Shown here: in pieces, positions 6,330 through 12,371 of the stretch
Position numbering within the stretch: the stretch's first letter is position 1
Layout: each line of letters opens with the position of its first letter
Virus record (IMG/VR): IMGVR_UViG_3300025168_000316
Location: 1 to 33,757 of that record
Length of the DNA stretch: 33,757 nt
Reading direction: 5' to 3' (one strand)
Origin: a virus
Translations under genes and position numbers: made by a program
Notes under the pieces: model-generated
What the model was told of the DNA's origin: nothing
The model's database searches: none
The model's input: only the letters and a program-made list of their open reading frames with translations

Positions 6330-6653
6330 CTATTTTAAATAATCCGGAATAGGTGGTTTTACTCTATATATCCATTTATGGTAATACATACCATCATCTT
6401 CATCTCTTTGTAATTCAACCCATCCTTTACGATTTTTTAGCCAAATTATACCGGTAATTTGTACCATCATATCATTCAGTTCATTTAAGGTAACATCTTT
6501 CAGACTATCAACATCCCAATAATTATTAGTTCTTCCACTACCATCTCCCCAATGATCATTGTAATAATTGACTTCCATACAATCAATATTTGCTTTTAAT
6601 TCATCTAAATCTGTATAATCTAAACTATTTAATAAAACTTCTTGTAAATTCAT
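6330..6653 (-). CDS. Hypothetical early protein, 107 aa
   Basis: It is an acidic, Trp/Tyr/Asp-rich soluble protein (EVNYYNDHWGDGSGRTNNYWD; ITGIIWLKNRKGWVELQRDEDDGMYYHKWIYRV split by short gaps). The aromatic pattern suggests a compact alpha/beta fold. No family is recognised. It is alone between its own promoter-like region (6683-6717) and terminator (6286-6314), so it is likely separately regulated, which is uncommon in this genome. Confidence 0.65.
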   Translation of the reverse strand: MNLQEVLLNSLDYTDLDELKANIDCMEVNYYNDHWGDGSGRTNNYWDVDSLKDVTLNELNDMMVQITGIIWLKNRKGWVELQRDEDDGMYYHKWIYRVKPPIPDYLK

Positions 6654-6682
6654 AATAAAAAAATTTAAGGTTAATAATAGTG

Positions 6683-6717
6683 CAAATATAAATTATAAGT
6701 GTGCAACCTAATTGCAC
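6683..6717 (-). promoter_or_regulatory. Promoter -7 box with palindromic operator
   Basis: TATATTTG on the minus strand (6690-6683) is a full -7 match 30 bases before the ATG at 6653. At the place of the -33 box there is no TTTG; instead a perfect inverted repeat gtgcaa-cctaa-ttgcac spans 6701-6717. A dimeric regulator, such as the phage HTH proteins encoded upstream, could bind there. The binding protein is not known. Confidence 0.55.
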
Positions 6718-6777
6718 AGAAAAATACCGGCTATAATATAAAATTTGTGGTTAAAATGCCCTATGCAAAATACCTAG

Positions 6778-6810
6778 CAGTTTCACAGCAGTTTCACAGC
6801 AGTTTCATGT
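6778..6810. repeat. Three 11-bp direct repeats at the nuclease 3' end
   Basis: Copies of cagtttcacag start at 6778, 6789 and 6800 (the last reads cagtttcatgt). They cover the last codons and stop of the VRR-NUC gene and the bases just after it. The unit shares the core cagtttc with the array at 4661-4720 and has the same 11-base step. Confidence 0.6.
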
Positions 6811-7141
6811 ACCATTCTAAAGTTTCAATGCAGTCATCAAGACCTTTGCAAACAACAGCATAGTACCCTTCTTTGTTTAGATCTTCTATCCATTCCTTCT
6901 GATGTTTAGATGGGTAGCATTTCTTATCTGCTTTGACTTCTATAAACAATCCTGAATAATGTGAGTTAGTCTTTAGTATCTGCATATCAGGGAAACCCTT
7001 AACATAGCCAGTCTTTTTAGCGAGTATAGCCTGTTTCATAGAGGTTCTTATACCACCTAAACTGGCACAGTATCTTAGATTAGGGTATTGAAGTTGTATA
7101 TATGTACAAAATGCAGACTGTACTGTTGCTTCTTTATTCAT
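6794..7141 (-). CDS. VRR-NUC domain nuclease, 115 aa
   Basis: The PD-(D/E)xK core of the VRR-NUC family (PF08774) is visible: G49-F-P-D52, then G64LFIEVKAD with E68 and K70, followed by SKHQKEWIEDLNKEGYYAVVC and an amphipathic C-terminal helix. D52, E68 and K70 are the expected metal and catalytic residues. Length is that of stand-alone phage VRR-NUC proteins, which are thought to act on branched DNA such as Holliday junctions. The 8-base overlap with the upstream HTH gene suggests coupling. Likely roles are resolving recombination or replication intermediates before packaging. Confidence 0.8.
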   Translation of the reverse strand: MNKEATVQSAFCTYIQLQYPNLRYCASLGGIRTSMKQAILAKKTGYVKGFPDMQILKTNSHYSGLFIEVKADKKCYPSKHQKEWIEDLNKEGYYAVVCKGLDDCIETLEWYMKLL

Positions 7142-7343
7142 TGTAGGTTGTACCTTTGATTAGTTGGTACATGAGAGGTTGTGATACTTCGTATTTACGA
7201 GCAAGTGCTGAAACTGATATACCCCCCCTATGGTACTCCCCCCTTATCCCCTCTGCTTCTTGGAAGGTAAATTTTCTTTTAGAATAACCACCACCTCTGT
7301 TATCCTTTCTATCTGATGTTTTTATTTTTCTTATCTTAGGCAT
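7134..7343 (-). CDS. Resolvase-type HTH protein, 69 aa
   Basis: A very basic N-terminus (MPKIRKIKTSDRKDNRGGGYSKRK) precedes a helix-turn-helix of the Hin/resolvase class: EAEGIRGEYHRGGISVSALARKYEVS split around GGIS, ending LMYQLIKGTTYNE. Small stand-alone proteins of this type are frequent in phages as DNA-binding regulators. The gene contains G runs on the coding strand (7219-7246) that encode the GIRGEYHRGGIS segment. It sits between a DNA nuclease and small early genes, so it may regulate early transcription or position the nuclease. Confidence 0.65.
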   Translation of the reverse strand: MPKIRKIKTSDRKDNRGGGYSKRKFTFQEAEGIRGEYHRGGISVSALARKYEVSQPLMYQLIKGTTYNE

Positions 7344-7345
7344 AA

Positions 7346-7591
7346 TTAAAATCTATCTGTTGTAAACCCATACTGATCTTCCACCTCAACATCTGTTATT
7401 TTTATTACTACTTTTTCTAATTTCTTTTTGTTTAGATAGCAGATGCGATTATGTATCTCTTCATCTTTCTCTATCGTTTTTATATTGTCTGTTAATGCAA
7501 ATGTATCTATAACACCATTCTTACCTTTACCTGCAGTACCTTTGTTTCTAATATTGTATTTTACAAATACTCTAAAGATTGGCTTTTGCAT
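7346..7591 (-). CDS. Hypothetical protein, 81 aa
   Basis: The sequence looks like a small alpha/beta protein: a beta strand PIFRVFVKYNIR, a Gly/Lys loop (NKGTAGKGKNGVIDTFAL), a helix and a final strand KVVIKITDVEVED. It overlaps the DUF3310-like gene upstream by 20 bases and lies 2 bases before the HTH gene, so it is within a tightly packed operon. No family is recognised. Confidence 0.6.
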   Translation of the reverse strand: MQKPIFRVFVKYNIRNKGTAGKGKNGVIDTFALTDNIKTIEKDEEIHNRICYLNKKKLEKVVIKITDVEVEDQYGFTTDRF

Positions 7592-7958
7592 TACGATTAA
7601 TTTTTTCTAACTCAAATTCTAAATGAGCTATAGCTTTCTGCAAACAATCTATTGGAGTATCATGCTTGTGATAACTTCGTAAGATGTAAGTTGTTGCAGT
7701 AGCAAGGTGGTAAGGTAAATCAAAATTATCACATACCATACGAGCTTCATAACCATTCTTACCTTTGTAGTAATTTGGTACTCTGTTGTCAGACTTAGCA
7801 TCCATTGATCTAGTACCTGTTGGAAACAAACCACCAGTCCTTGTTATATGTTTTTCTTCTATACCTAATTCTTCCTTACTCATTTTCATTTTAGGGTTTA
7901 TTGTACTTGATGTTGAGTTTCTATCAAACTCGTAATAATATTTACTTTTTTCTGTCAT
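7572..7958 (-). CDS. DUF3310-like protein, 128 aa
   Basis: The C-terminal half (ARMVCDNFDLPYHLATATTY, then ILRSYHKHDTPIDCLQKAI and AHLEFELEKI) follows the DUF3310 pattern (PF11753), in which a DF-x-L-x-x-A-x-x-Y-I-L-R helix is followed by a K/H-x-x-P-I-x-D-x-x-K-A-I helix. The family is widespread in phages beside replication genes and has sometimes been labelled nucleotide kinase without proof. The N-terminal 60 residues are polar and probably disordered. The ATG at 7958 lies in the last codons of the small membrane gene. Confidence 0.6.
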   Translation of the reverse strand: MTEKSKYYYEFDRNSTSSTINPKMKMSKEELGIEEKHITRTGGLFPTGTRSMDAKSDNRVPNYYKGKNGYEARMVCDNFDLPYHLATATTYILRSYHKHDTPIDCLQKAIAHLEFELEKINRNAKANL

Positions 7959-8079
7959 TGTCTTTTTGTTTTTTGTTTAGATTTTTTAGTAATTGCTCGT
8001 TCTCATATTGAGATAGTTTGTTGTCAATATAAACTTTTACTAAACCACATATAAAAACTCCTATTAAAAAATAAATCAT
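7942..8079 (-). CDS. Small membrane protein, 45 aa
   Basis: The N-terminus MIYFLIGVFICGLVKVYI is a membrane anchor followed by a charged tail (DNKLSQYENEQLLKNLNKKQKDNDRKK). The stop lies 17 bases inside the next gene, a coupling that supports it as a true ORF. The layout, an anchor with a polar Lys/Asn tail, is like the 56-residue protein at 5486-5656. The function is unknown. Confidence 0.55.
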   Translation of the reverse strand: MIYFLIGVFICGLVKVYIDNKLSQYENEQLLKNLNKKQKDNDRKK

Positions 8080-8131
8080 ATTACAAACATAATATTTTTT
8101 TTTAAACTTAATTTTTTACAAAATATAGTTA

Positions 8132-8509
8132 TTAAGAATTATTTGTTAATTGTTTTGGTTCTGGTCTGTAATGTAATACTTTGCTAGGGTCAGCTCCTTG
8201 ATCTACTTTTGACCTAGCATCCCATATTAACTCCTTATGCTTTCTTAACCACTTCATGTATGTTGGTACGTTAAGATGTATAAAATCGCCATTGTGTTGT
8301 CCTCTAACACCTAAACTAAAAGCATTTTTAGCATCATCAAAATAAAAGTTTTTGTATACTCTTAATAAATCATCAGCTAAACTTTCTGCTAATACTTCTA
8401 ATGTTTCTTCTTCTACGTTATGCTGTCCTAACTCTATGTAGGTTTTACTTAATATGTCAATTGATCCTATAACCAATTCACCTCTATTCATTGTTTTAAT
8501 TAGTTTCAT
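8132..8509 (-). CDS. Conserved replication-region protein, 125 aa
   Basis: It is a helical soluble protein with FYFDDAKNAFSLGVRG, followed by HNGDFIHLNVPTYMKWLRKHK and a Pro-rich end (HYRPEPKQLTNNS). The pattern, a helical pair followed by G-x-R-G and an aromatic-rich helix, recurs in proteins next to initiators in flavobacterial phages and prophages as far as I recall. It overlaps the initiator gene by 14 bases. A helicase-loader or initiator-partner role is an inference from this linkage; no motif proves it. Confidence 0.55.
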   Translation of the reverse strand: MKLIKTMNRGELVIGSIDILSKTYIELGQHNVEEETLEVLAESLADDLLRVYKNFYFDDAKNAFSLGVRGQHNGDFIHLNVPTYMKWLRKHKELIWDARSKVDQGADPSKVLHYRPEPKQLTNNS

Positions 8510-9152
8510 ATTTTTGTTTTAGTTTTTGTTTAACATTCATGTTTTTCTGTAAATGTGAATGAATTTTACTCATACCCTTATCAGTTTTTTTTCTGTTTCT
8601 TTCCCAATTTCTTATTGCAGCTTTCCAGTCTTTCATCTTTGTCTTACCAACCATCCAACCTTTGCTCTGGTAAAAATCATAGAACTGTTCTGCATTAATT
8701 CCATTATCCCTTAAACGACAATAATCTTTTATTTCAATAACTTTAGGTACAATAAAATTTTTCTTTTTTATTATTTTTTCTTTTATTATACTTGTATTAT
8801 TAATACTTGTATTATTATCCTTAAAGTTTTCTTTAATACCCCCCTTTAAGTTTTCTTTAATACCCCCTTTAAGAATACTTATATACCTCTTATCAATTTC
8901 TTTACTACCCTCTTTATATGTGTAACTGGTTGATAGATAACCACTTGCAACTAATTCGCTTATCCACTTAGAAATAGTTACTTTACTCTTGTCATATAGA
9001 TCAGCAAAATATTTATTAGTTGCAAAGCAAAAGCCATTCTCATTAGTAAGGCAAGTTATTTCGCCATACAGCAGTTTCGCATTAGCTGATAAATTTTTAT
9101 CATATCTAACCTCAGCAGATATAATAGCATAGTAAGTTGGTTTCTGTTTCAT
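8496..9152 (-). CDS. HTH replication initiation protein, 218 aa
   Basis: The N-terminal 90 residues (TYYAIISAEVRYDKNLSANA, KLLYGEITCLTNENGFCFAT, then a winged helix KVTISKWISELVASGYL) match the HTH_36 (PF13730) type domain of phage and plasmid initiators. The C-terminal part has FYDFYQSKGWMVGKTKMKDW and AAIRNWERN, like the DnaD-type C-terminal motif that contacts the helicase. The two domains are joined by a Lys/Asn/Ile-rich linker that contains an exact duplication (LKGGIKEN twice). It probably binds the origin and loads the host helicase. The overlap with the downstream gene and with the HNH gene (ATGA) marks one operon. Confidence 0.75.
   Translation of the reverse strand: MKQKPTYYAIISAEVRYDKNLSANAKLLYGEITCLTNENGFCFATNKYFADLYDKSKVTISKWISELVASGYLSTSYTYKEGSKEIDKRYISILKGGIKENLKGGIKENFKDNNTSINNTSIIKEKIIKKKNFIVPKVIEIKDYCRLRDNGINAEQFYDFYQSKGWMVGKTKMKDWKAAIRNWERNRKKTDKGMSKIHSHLQKNMNVKQKLKQKYETN
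8824..8871 (-). repeat. 24-bp in-frame duplication in the initiator linker
   Basis: Two copies of a 24-base unit (minus strand, each with a G5 or G6 run followed by GTATTAAAGAAAAC) encode LKGGIKEN twice. The first codon is CTT in one copy and TTA in the other, so the G run differs by one base while the frame is kept. This is a recent-looking slippage duplication in a disordered linker. Confidence 0.7.
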
Positions 9153-9373
9153 TTAATTTTAATAGCCATGTTGTATAGCTGTATTAAATTATTTATTTCA
9201 TCTCTATCTAAATATCCTGTTTGATGTATAACAGTATGTACTTTTTTTGGTACAGCTATTAAATTATTAAAACTATTATTATCATGATTAAAATCTATAT
9301 GATGAATATCCCAATCTTTTGGTATTTCACCAATATTATTTATATATAGTTTTCTGTAATTTATTTTTTTCAT
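9149..9373 (-). CDS. Minimal HNH endonuclease, 74 aa
   Basis: The core W21-D-I-HH (24-25)-I-D-F-N-H, N37-L-I-A-V-P-K and H46-x3-H50 is a short HNH motif: paired His, middle Asn and final His. The Cys zinc ligands seen in larger HNH enzymes are absent, and length is close to the minimum for the fold. Many such genes are homing endonucleases, while others act with terminase in packaging. The position between SSB and the initiator, far from the terminase, favours a homing or DNA-metabolism role. It is coupled to the initiator by a 4-base overlap. Confidence 0.7.
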   Translation of the reverse strand: MKKINYRKLYINNIGEIPKDWDIHHIDFNHDNNSFNNLIAVPKKVHTVIHQTGYLDRDEINNLIQLYNMAIKIK

Positions 9374-9378
9374 AGTTT

Positions 9379-9446
9379 AAAAAAAGAGAGAGAAGGCAAA
9401 AAACATTTAATCATATTGTAGGCAAAATTGCCAACCTTCCCTCTCT
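9379..9446 (-). terminator. Long two-part terminator after SSB
   Basis: Minus-strand arms GAGAGGGAAGG (9445-9435) and CCTTCTCTCTC (9396-9386) pair with one mismatch. They enclose an inner hairpin ggcaa-aa-ttgcc (9421-9432) and are followed by seven T (9385-9379). It lies between the SSB-like gene and the HNH gene and should cut or attenuate the annealing-protein operon. Confidence 0.75.
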
Positions 9447-9453
9447 ATATTAT

Positions 9454-9708
9454 TTAAAATGGTAAGTCATCTTTAGTATCAGTATTGTCTACTGTTTCTT
9501 GTTTAGGTGGCTCGTATGTATTCTCATATGCATAGTGAGTAGCACCCTTCTCAGATGGTTCTTGTCTCTCGCATATTACAAGTGAACACCACCCTTTGTT
9601 TTCTATTGCTTTAAGCTCTTCCATTTTAAAATTAGCTACAAGCATAGAGCCATATTTAGTTTTAATTTCTTTAATACTACTAGGCAAATAATTTTTCTTT
9701 TTTGTCAT
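9454..9708 (-). CDS. Minimal SSB-like protein, 84 aa
   Basis: The C-terminus reads DTKDDLPF, the acidic-hydrophobic tip by which SSB proteins recruit partners. The body (KTKYGSMLVANFKMEELKAI, then KGWCSLVICERQEPSEKG) fits a shortened OB-fold, about half the usual 150-180 residues. It should bind single-stranded DNA during replication and annealing. It overlaps the DnaA-like gene upstream by 29 bases out of frame and follows the annealing protein in the same operon, as in many phage recombination modules. A non-SSB protein using an SSB-like tail is the alternative. Confidence 0.65.
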   Translation of the reverse strand: MTKKKNYLPSSIKEIKTKYGSMLVANFKMEELKAIENKGWCSLVICERQEPSEKGATHYAYENTYEPPKQETVDNTDTKDDLPF

Positions 9709-10120
9709 TTCTACGTTTTTTTAGGTTATATAATTTGGTTAATTCTAAATTGTTTACTCTGTTTTGTTTTTCCAGAGCATCAATCTTTTCATCTAATGTT
9801 ACACTTTCTATTCTACTTAAAATTTTCTTATACAGTTCTGAGTCAAGCACATAGATTTTTTGGTAAAATTCTACCTGTCTGTAGTGATACAGTACAGATG
9901 CATGATGCAGATTTGTTATATCTCCAATCTCATGTAGTGTTAAATCAAATATTGTTTTAAGAACAAAAATATACATACGTTTAGCTTGTATAAAGTTTTT
10001 CCTTCTTGATCCTAAAAATATTTCATCTTCGGCAACATTAAATTTCTTTACTAATTCTTTAATTATTACTTCATGAAAGTAATGACTAAATTTTAATTTT
10101 GTTTTGTTTTCTTCGTTCAT
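9680..10120 (-). CDS. DnaA domain IV-like DNA-binding protein, 146 aa
   Basis: Residues 20-85 follow the DNA-binding domain of DnaA: KKFNVAEDEIFLGSRRKNF, QAKRMYIFVLKTIFDLTL, HEIGDITNLHHASVLYHY. The motif HHASVLYH (72-79) stands where DnaA has the signature D/H-H-x-T/S-V-L/I-H. The AAA+ ATPase domain of DnaA is absent. The remainder is a basic coiled-coil-like helix (KIDALEKQNRVNNLELTKL). It could bind DnaA boxes to steer or block the host initiator, or act as the phage's own origin-binding factor. Confidence 0.7.
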   Translation of the reverse strand: MNEENKTKLKFSHYFHEVIIKELVKKFNVAEDEIFLGSRRKNFIQAKRMYIFVLKTIFDLTLHEIGDITNLHHASVLYHYRQVEFYQKIYVLDSELYKKILSRIESVTLDEKIDALEKQNRVNNLELTKLYNLKKRRNDKKEKLFA

Positions 10121-10125
10121 ATTTA

Positions 10126-10371
10126 TTATTTTAAATCGTATTCTATTATATCTATTACATCTTTTACACTCATATTAAAGTGTGTAGCAATAATATTCAT
10201 GTGATAGTATCTAAGCAATGTTGTGTCAAGTATATATCTTCTGGCAGTTACCTCACTTACATCAAGTAAAAAAGAAAACTGTCTTGTAGACATTCCTTTA
10301 ATCCTTAAAAATGCTTCAAACTCATTATGAGCTTCCCTGATATGTGAAAATTTATATTTCTTTGTCATCAA
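10126..10371 (-). CDS. XRE/Cro-like HTH protein, 81 aa
   Basis: The segment FLRIKGMSTRQFSFLLDVSE, TARRYILDTTLLRYYHMN and IIATHFNMSVKDVIDIIEY is a four-helix Cro/CI type HTH, with the turn at LLDVSEVTARRY. It is basic at the N-terminus and has no peptidase or dimer domain. It may be the early regulator whose site is the palindrome at 6701-6717, but this is a guess. It overlaps the acidic protein upstream by 20 bases, so it is made with the annealing operon. Confidence 0.6.
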   Translation of the reverse strand: MMTKKYKFSHIREAHNEFEAFLRIKGMSTRQFSFLLDVSEVTARRYILDTTLLRYYHMNIIATHFNMSVKDVIDIIEYDLK

Positions 10372-10618
10372 ACATTCCGTTTCTAGCCATTAATTTGTAT
10401 TGGTCTTTAGGGTCTGATGGTACTTGGTTTTGTAATATATCTAAAATAATGTCATCAGCTTCTTGTTCTGTAAAGTTTGCTAAATTGTTTATGATATACG
10501 ACTGTTCTTCTAAGGGTATTGCAGACCTATGTAATCTGGTTTCAATGGTAGCCATTTGAAATAATGTTATCTCAGATGGCTTACCATCAAGAACCTCATC
10601 TAACCAATCATCGTTCAC
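10352..10618 (-). CDS. Small acidic protein next to annealing protein, 88 aa
   Basis: It is strongly acidic and helical (NDDWLDEVLDG, TEQEADDIILDILQN) and shares one base with the end of the annealing gene (stop/start at 10618), so the two are coupled. It has no membrane segment or Cys. The linkage suggests a partner or inhibitor of the annealing protein or of a host nuclease, acting as a DNA mimic or adaptor. No family is recognised. Confidence 0.6.
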   Translation of the reverse strand: MNDDWLDEVLDGKPSEITLFQMATIETRLHRSAIPLEEQSYIINNLANFTEQEADDIILDILQNQVPSDPKDQYKLMARNGMFDDKEI

Positions 10619-11067
10619 TAATCTACCATCTCATCTTGACCAAAGGCACCTTGCTCATAAAACCCTGCTATCTTAAGAACAACACGACTCATAGCTCTCT
10701 TCTCTGCCATAGCAACTGGAAACTTTTTCGCACCACCCATTAAATTATTATCAGATGCTTCACCAAAAGACATCATATTAATTGGTTTATTATTTTTGCC
10801 TTGCATTGATGCAGCAGCTCTAATAACAACATTAATATTGTCCTTCTTTAATTCTAACAATAAAGGTTCGTATGCAACAGTAATACCTTGTTTGCTTACA
10901 ATTTTATCTATGCCTGATCTTGTTATAATAACGAAACCTCTTGGGTCTTTATGCACATCTTCTTTTACTAAACCATTCTCTAAAAATAGTCTTGTTAGTG
11001 CTTCCTTTCTAGTTTCTTTTATTTGTGGTTCTTTATTTTCTGTATTGTTTGTTTTATTTCTACTCAT
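10618..11067 (-). CDS. Probable single-strand annealing protein, 149 aa
   Basis: After a charged 40-residue N-terminus, the part RGFVIITRSGIDKIVSKQGI, a beta strand block and SFGEASDNNLMGG-x-KKFPV-MAEKRAMSRVVLKIAG follows the layout of Rad52-like annealing proteins. Those end in a G/E-A-S motif and a conserved M-A-x-x-R-A-x-x-R helix. Length is short for the group (usually 180-250). It would anneal complementary single strands in phage recombination. Evidence: promoter directly upstream, SSB in the same operon, a phosphoesterase nearby that could make the substrate. An unrelated phage protein remains possible. Confidence 0.5.
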   Translation of the reverse strand: MSRNKTNNTENKEPQIKETRKEALTRLFLENGLVKEDVHKDPRGFVIITRSGIDKIVSKQGITVAYEPLLLELKKDNINVVIRAAASMQGKNNKPINMMSFGEASDNNLMGGAKKFPVAMAEKRAMSRVVLKIAGFYEQGAFGQDEMVD

Positions 11068-11093
11068 TATATTTATTTTTAGTTAATAATAAG

Positions 11094-11124
11094 CAAAATT
11101 ATAAAATTGAATTAGACTACCAAA
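11094..11124 (-). promoter_or_regulatory. Consensus Bacteroidota promoter of the recombination operon
   Basis: Minus strand: TTTG (11124-11121), exactly 19 bases, then TAATTTTG (11101-11094), a full match to TTTG-N19-TAnnTTTG. The start site would be about 11087, 20 bases before the ATG at 11067. It lies in the 73-base gap after the phosphoesterase gene and should give strong transcription by the host primary sigma factor. Confidence 0.85.
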
Positions 11125-11140
11125 CTTTTTTAACAATATT

Positions 11141-12232
11141 TTAAAAATAATGTGTGATTCTTGCTACTTGACCAGATGTTTTCTCATGTAAAAACCCCTC
11201 TACAGCTTTAGGAACACCAGTATAACCTTTACGACTATGCCAACTGTCTGTGCCTGATGGACTTCTAAGATATTCTACAGTAACACCTACATAATCTTTA
11301 GCATCTAACCACTTGTGCTTTACCTTGTGATGTAAATGATGTAAGTAAAAATACCTATGTGTAGTTTCTGACCACATTTTAGGTCTTTCTTGTGCCATAA
11401 GCAGAGGTAGATTAACCATCTTAGCACCATCACCATGCTCTAAACCAATTAGATTACTACCATACTGGTAGTATTTTCTGTGTGCTACACTAATGTCAAA
11501 ATCTATATCATCAGCTTTTCTAAACCAACTCTTTAGTGCATGAGCTAAGTGAAAACCTGACTGGTAATCGTGATTACTCATACTATGTAACACATCTACT
11601 GGTGCAATATGTCTTAACATCTCTATACATTTAACGTATAGCATTAAAGCAATCTCAAAATGCTCCCACCACTTACCATCTACATCTTGTCTTGTACCTG
11701 CTGTAGTTTGGTTGTATACATTATCAATATGCAAAATATCGTTGCCTATGCAAAATAATACCTTTTCTATACCAAAACCTGCAGACTTCTCTAAAAGTCC
11801 TTGTATGCCCTCTAAAACCCTCTCTACAGCAGTTTCACAGTCATATCCATTACCTGTTTCTAATTCTTTAGCATATTTACCAATATGTATGTCGGCAGGA
11901 TTGATAACAAGTAGGTGATCATTTTCAAAATCTCTATCTATTTTTTTGTATGTTGGTGAGTAATCTTCTATTAGACTTTTTATTTTATCTAAAATTGCAT
12001 TTTCATCTAAACCATACTCTTGTTTTGTAACTATAGAGAATCTAAGTTCTCCACCCATGTTTTGCCAATGCTTAACACTAACAACATCTTCTTTGTTTAT
12101 ACCTCGTTCTTTTAAATGTAACTCTAAAGCTGTATTGCCATTGATGTTTTCTACATCTATACCCCTAGATTCATTTATTAATTCTACTTCTTCAGCAGAA
12201 AGTCTTAATCTTTTACCTTTTAATTTTGTCAT
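11141..12232 (-). CDS. Calcineurin-type metallophosphoesterase (probable nuclease), 363 aa
   Basis: All metal-binding blocks of the calcineurin-like fold are present: D114-x-H116 (NPADIHIGK), G163-N-D165 with H168 and D170, N220-H221-D222, H266-G-D268 and H299-x-H301. The N-terminal 100 residues are a separate helical, acidic region. The family includes SbcD/Mre11 nucleases and phosphatases, and phage copies next to annealing proteins are presumed DNases that make single-stranded ends. No partner ATPase of the SbcC/Rad50 type is visible in the window. The gene follows the terminator of the late operon, so it needs its own promoter; only a poor -7 match was seen there. Confidence 0.75.
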   Translation of the reverse strand: MTKLKGKRLRLSAEEVELINESRGIDVENINGNTALELHLKERGINKEDVVSVKHWQNMGGELRFSIVTKQEYGLDENAILDKIKSLIEDYSPTYKKIDRDFENDHLLVINPADIHIGKYAKELETGNGYDCETAVERVLEGIQGLLEKSAGFGIEKVLFCIGNDILHIDNVYNQTTAGTRQDVDGKWWEHFEIALMLYVKCIEMLRHIAPVDVLHSMSNHDYQSGFHLAHALKSWFRKADDIDFDISVAHRKYYQYGSNLIGLEHGDGAKMVNLPLLMAQERPKMWSETTHRYFYLHHLHHKVKHKWLDAKDYVGVTVEYLRSPSGTDSWHSRKGYTGVPKAVEGFLHEKTSGQVARITHYF

Positions 12233-12283
12233 GTTTTTTGATTTTTAGTTTTGCTAAATGTAAGCAAAATATTAAGTGCTTCT

Positions 12284-12314
12284 AAAACAAAAATGGGATG
12301 TTATTAACACCCCA
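12284..12314 (-). terminator. Terminator at the end of the late operon
   Basis: Minus-strand TGGGGTGT (12314-12307), five-base loop and ACATCCCA (12301-12294) form an eight-pair stem with one G-T pair, followed by TTTTTGTTTT. It lies between the holin candidate and the phosphoesterase, ending the long structural transcript. Confidence 0.8.
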
Positions 12315-12371
12315 CTCTTGAAACTAAAAACAATTATCCAACCAGAAAGGTTGATAGAAGCACAAATGTAA

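Noticed and set aside
7649-7834. 61-codon minus-strand frame inside the DUF3310-like gene
   Set aside because: It lies wholly inside a better gene in another frame and has no leader of its own.
8084-8091. TATGTTTG promoter-like -7 box on the minus strand
   Set aside because: No TTTG at 19 bases and it ends only 5 bases from the ATG at 8079, which leaves no room for a leader.
8960-8968. TTATCCACT, one mismatch from a DnaA box, inside the initiator gene; TGTGGAAAA near 20053 is similar
   Set aside because: Single near-matches are expected by chance in 33 kb and they are not clustered.
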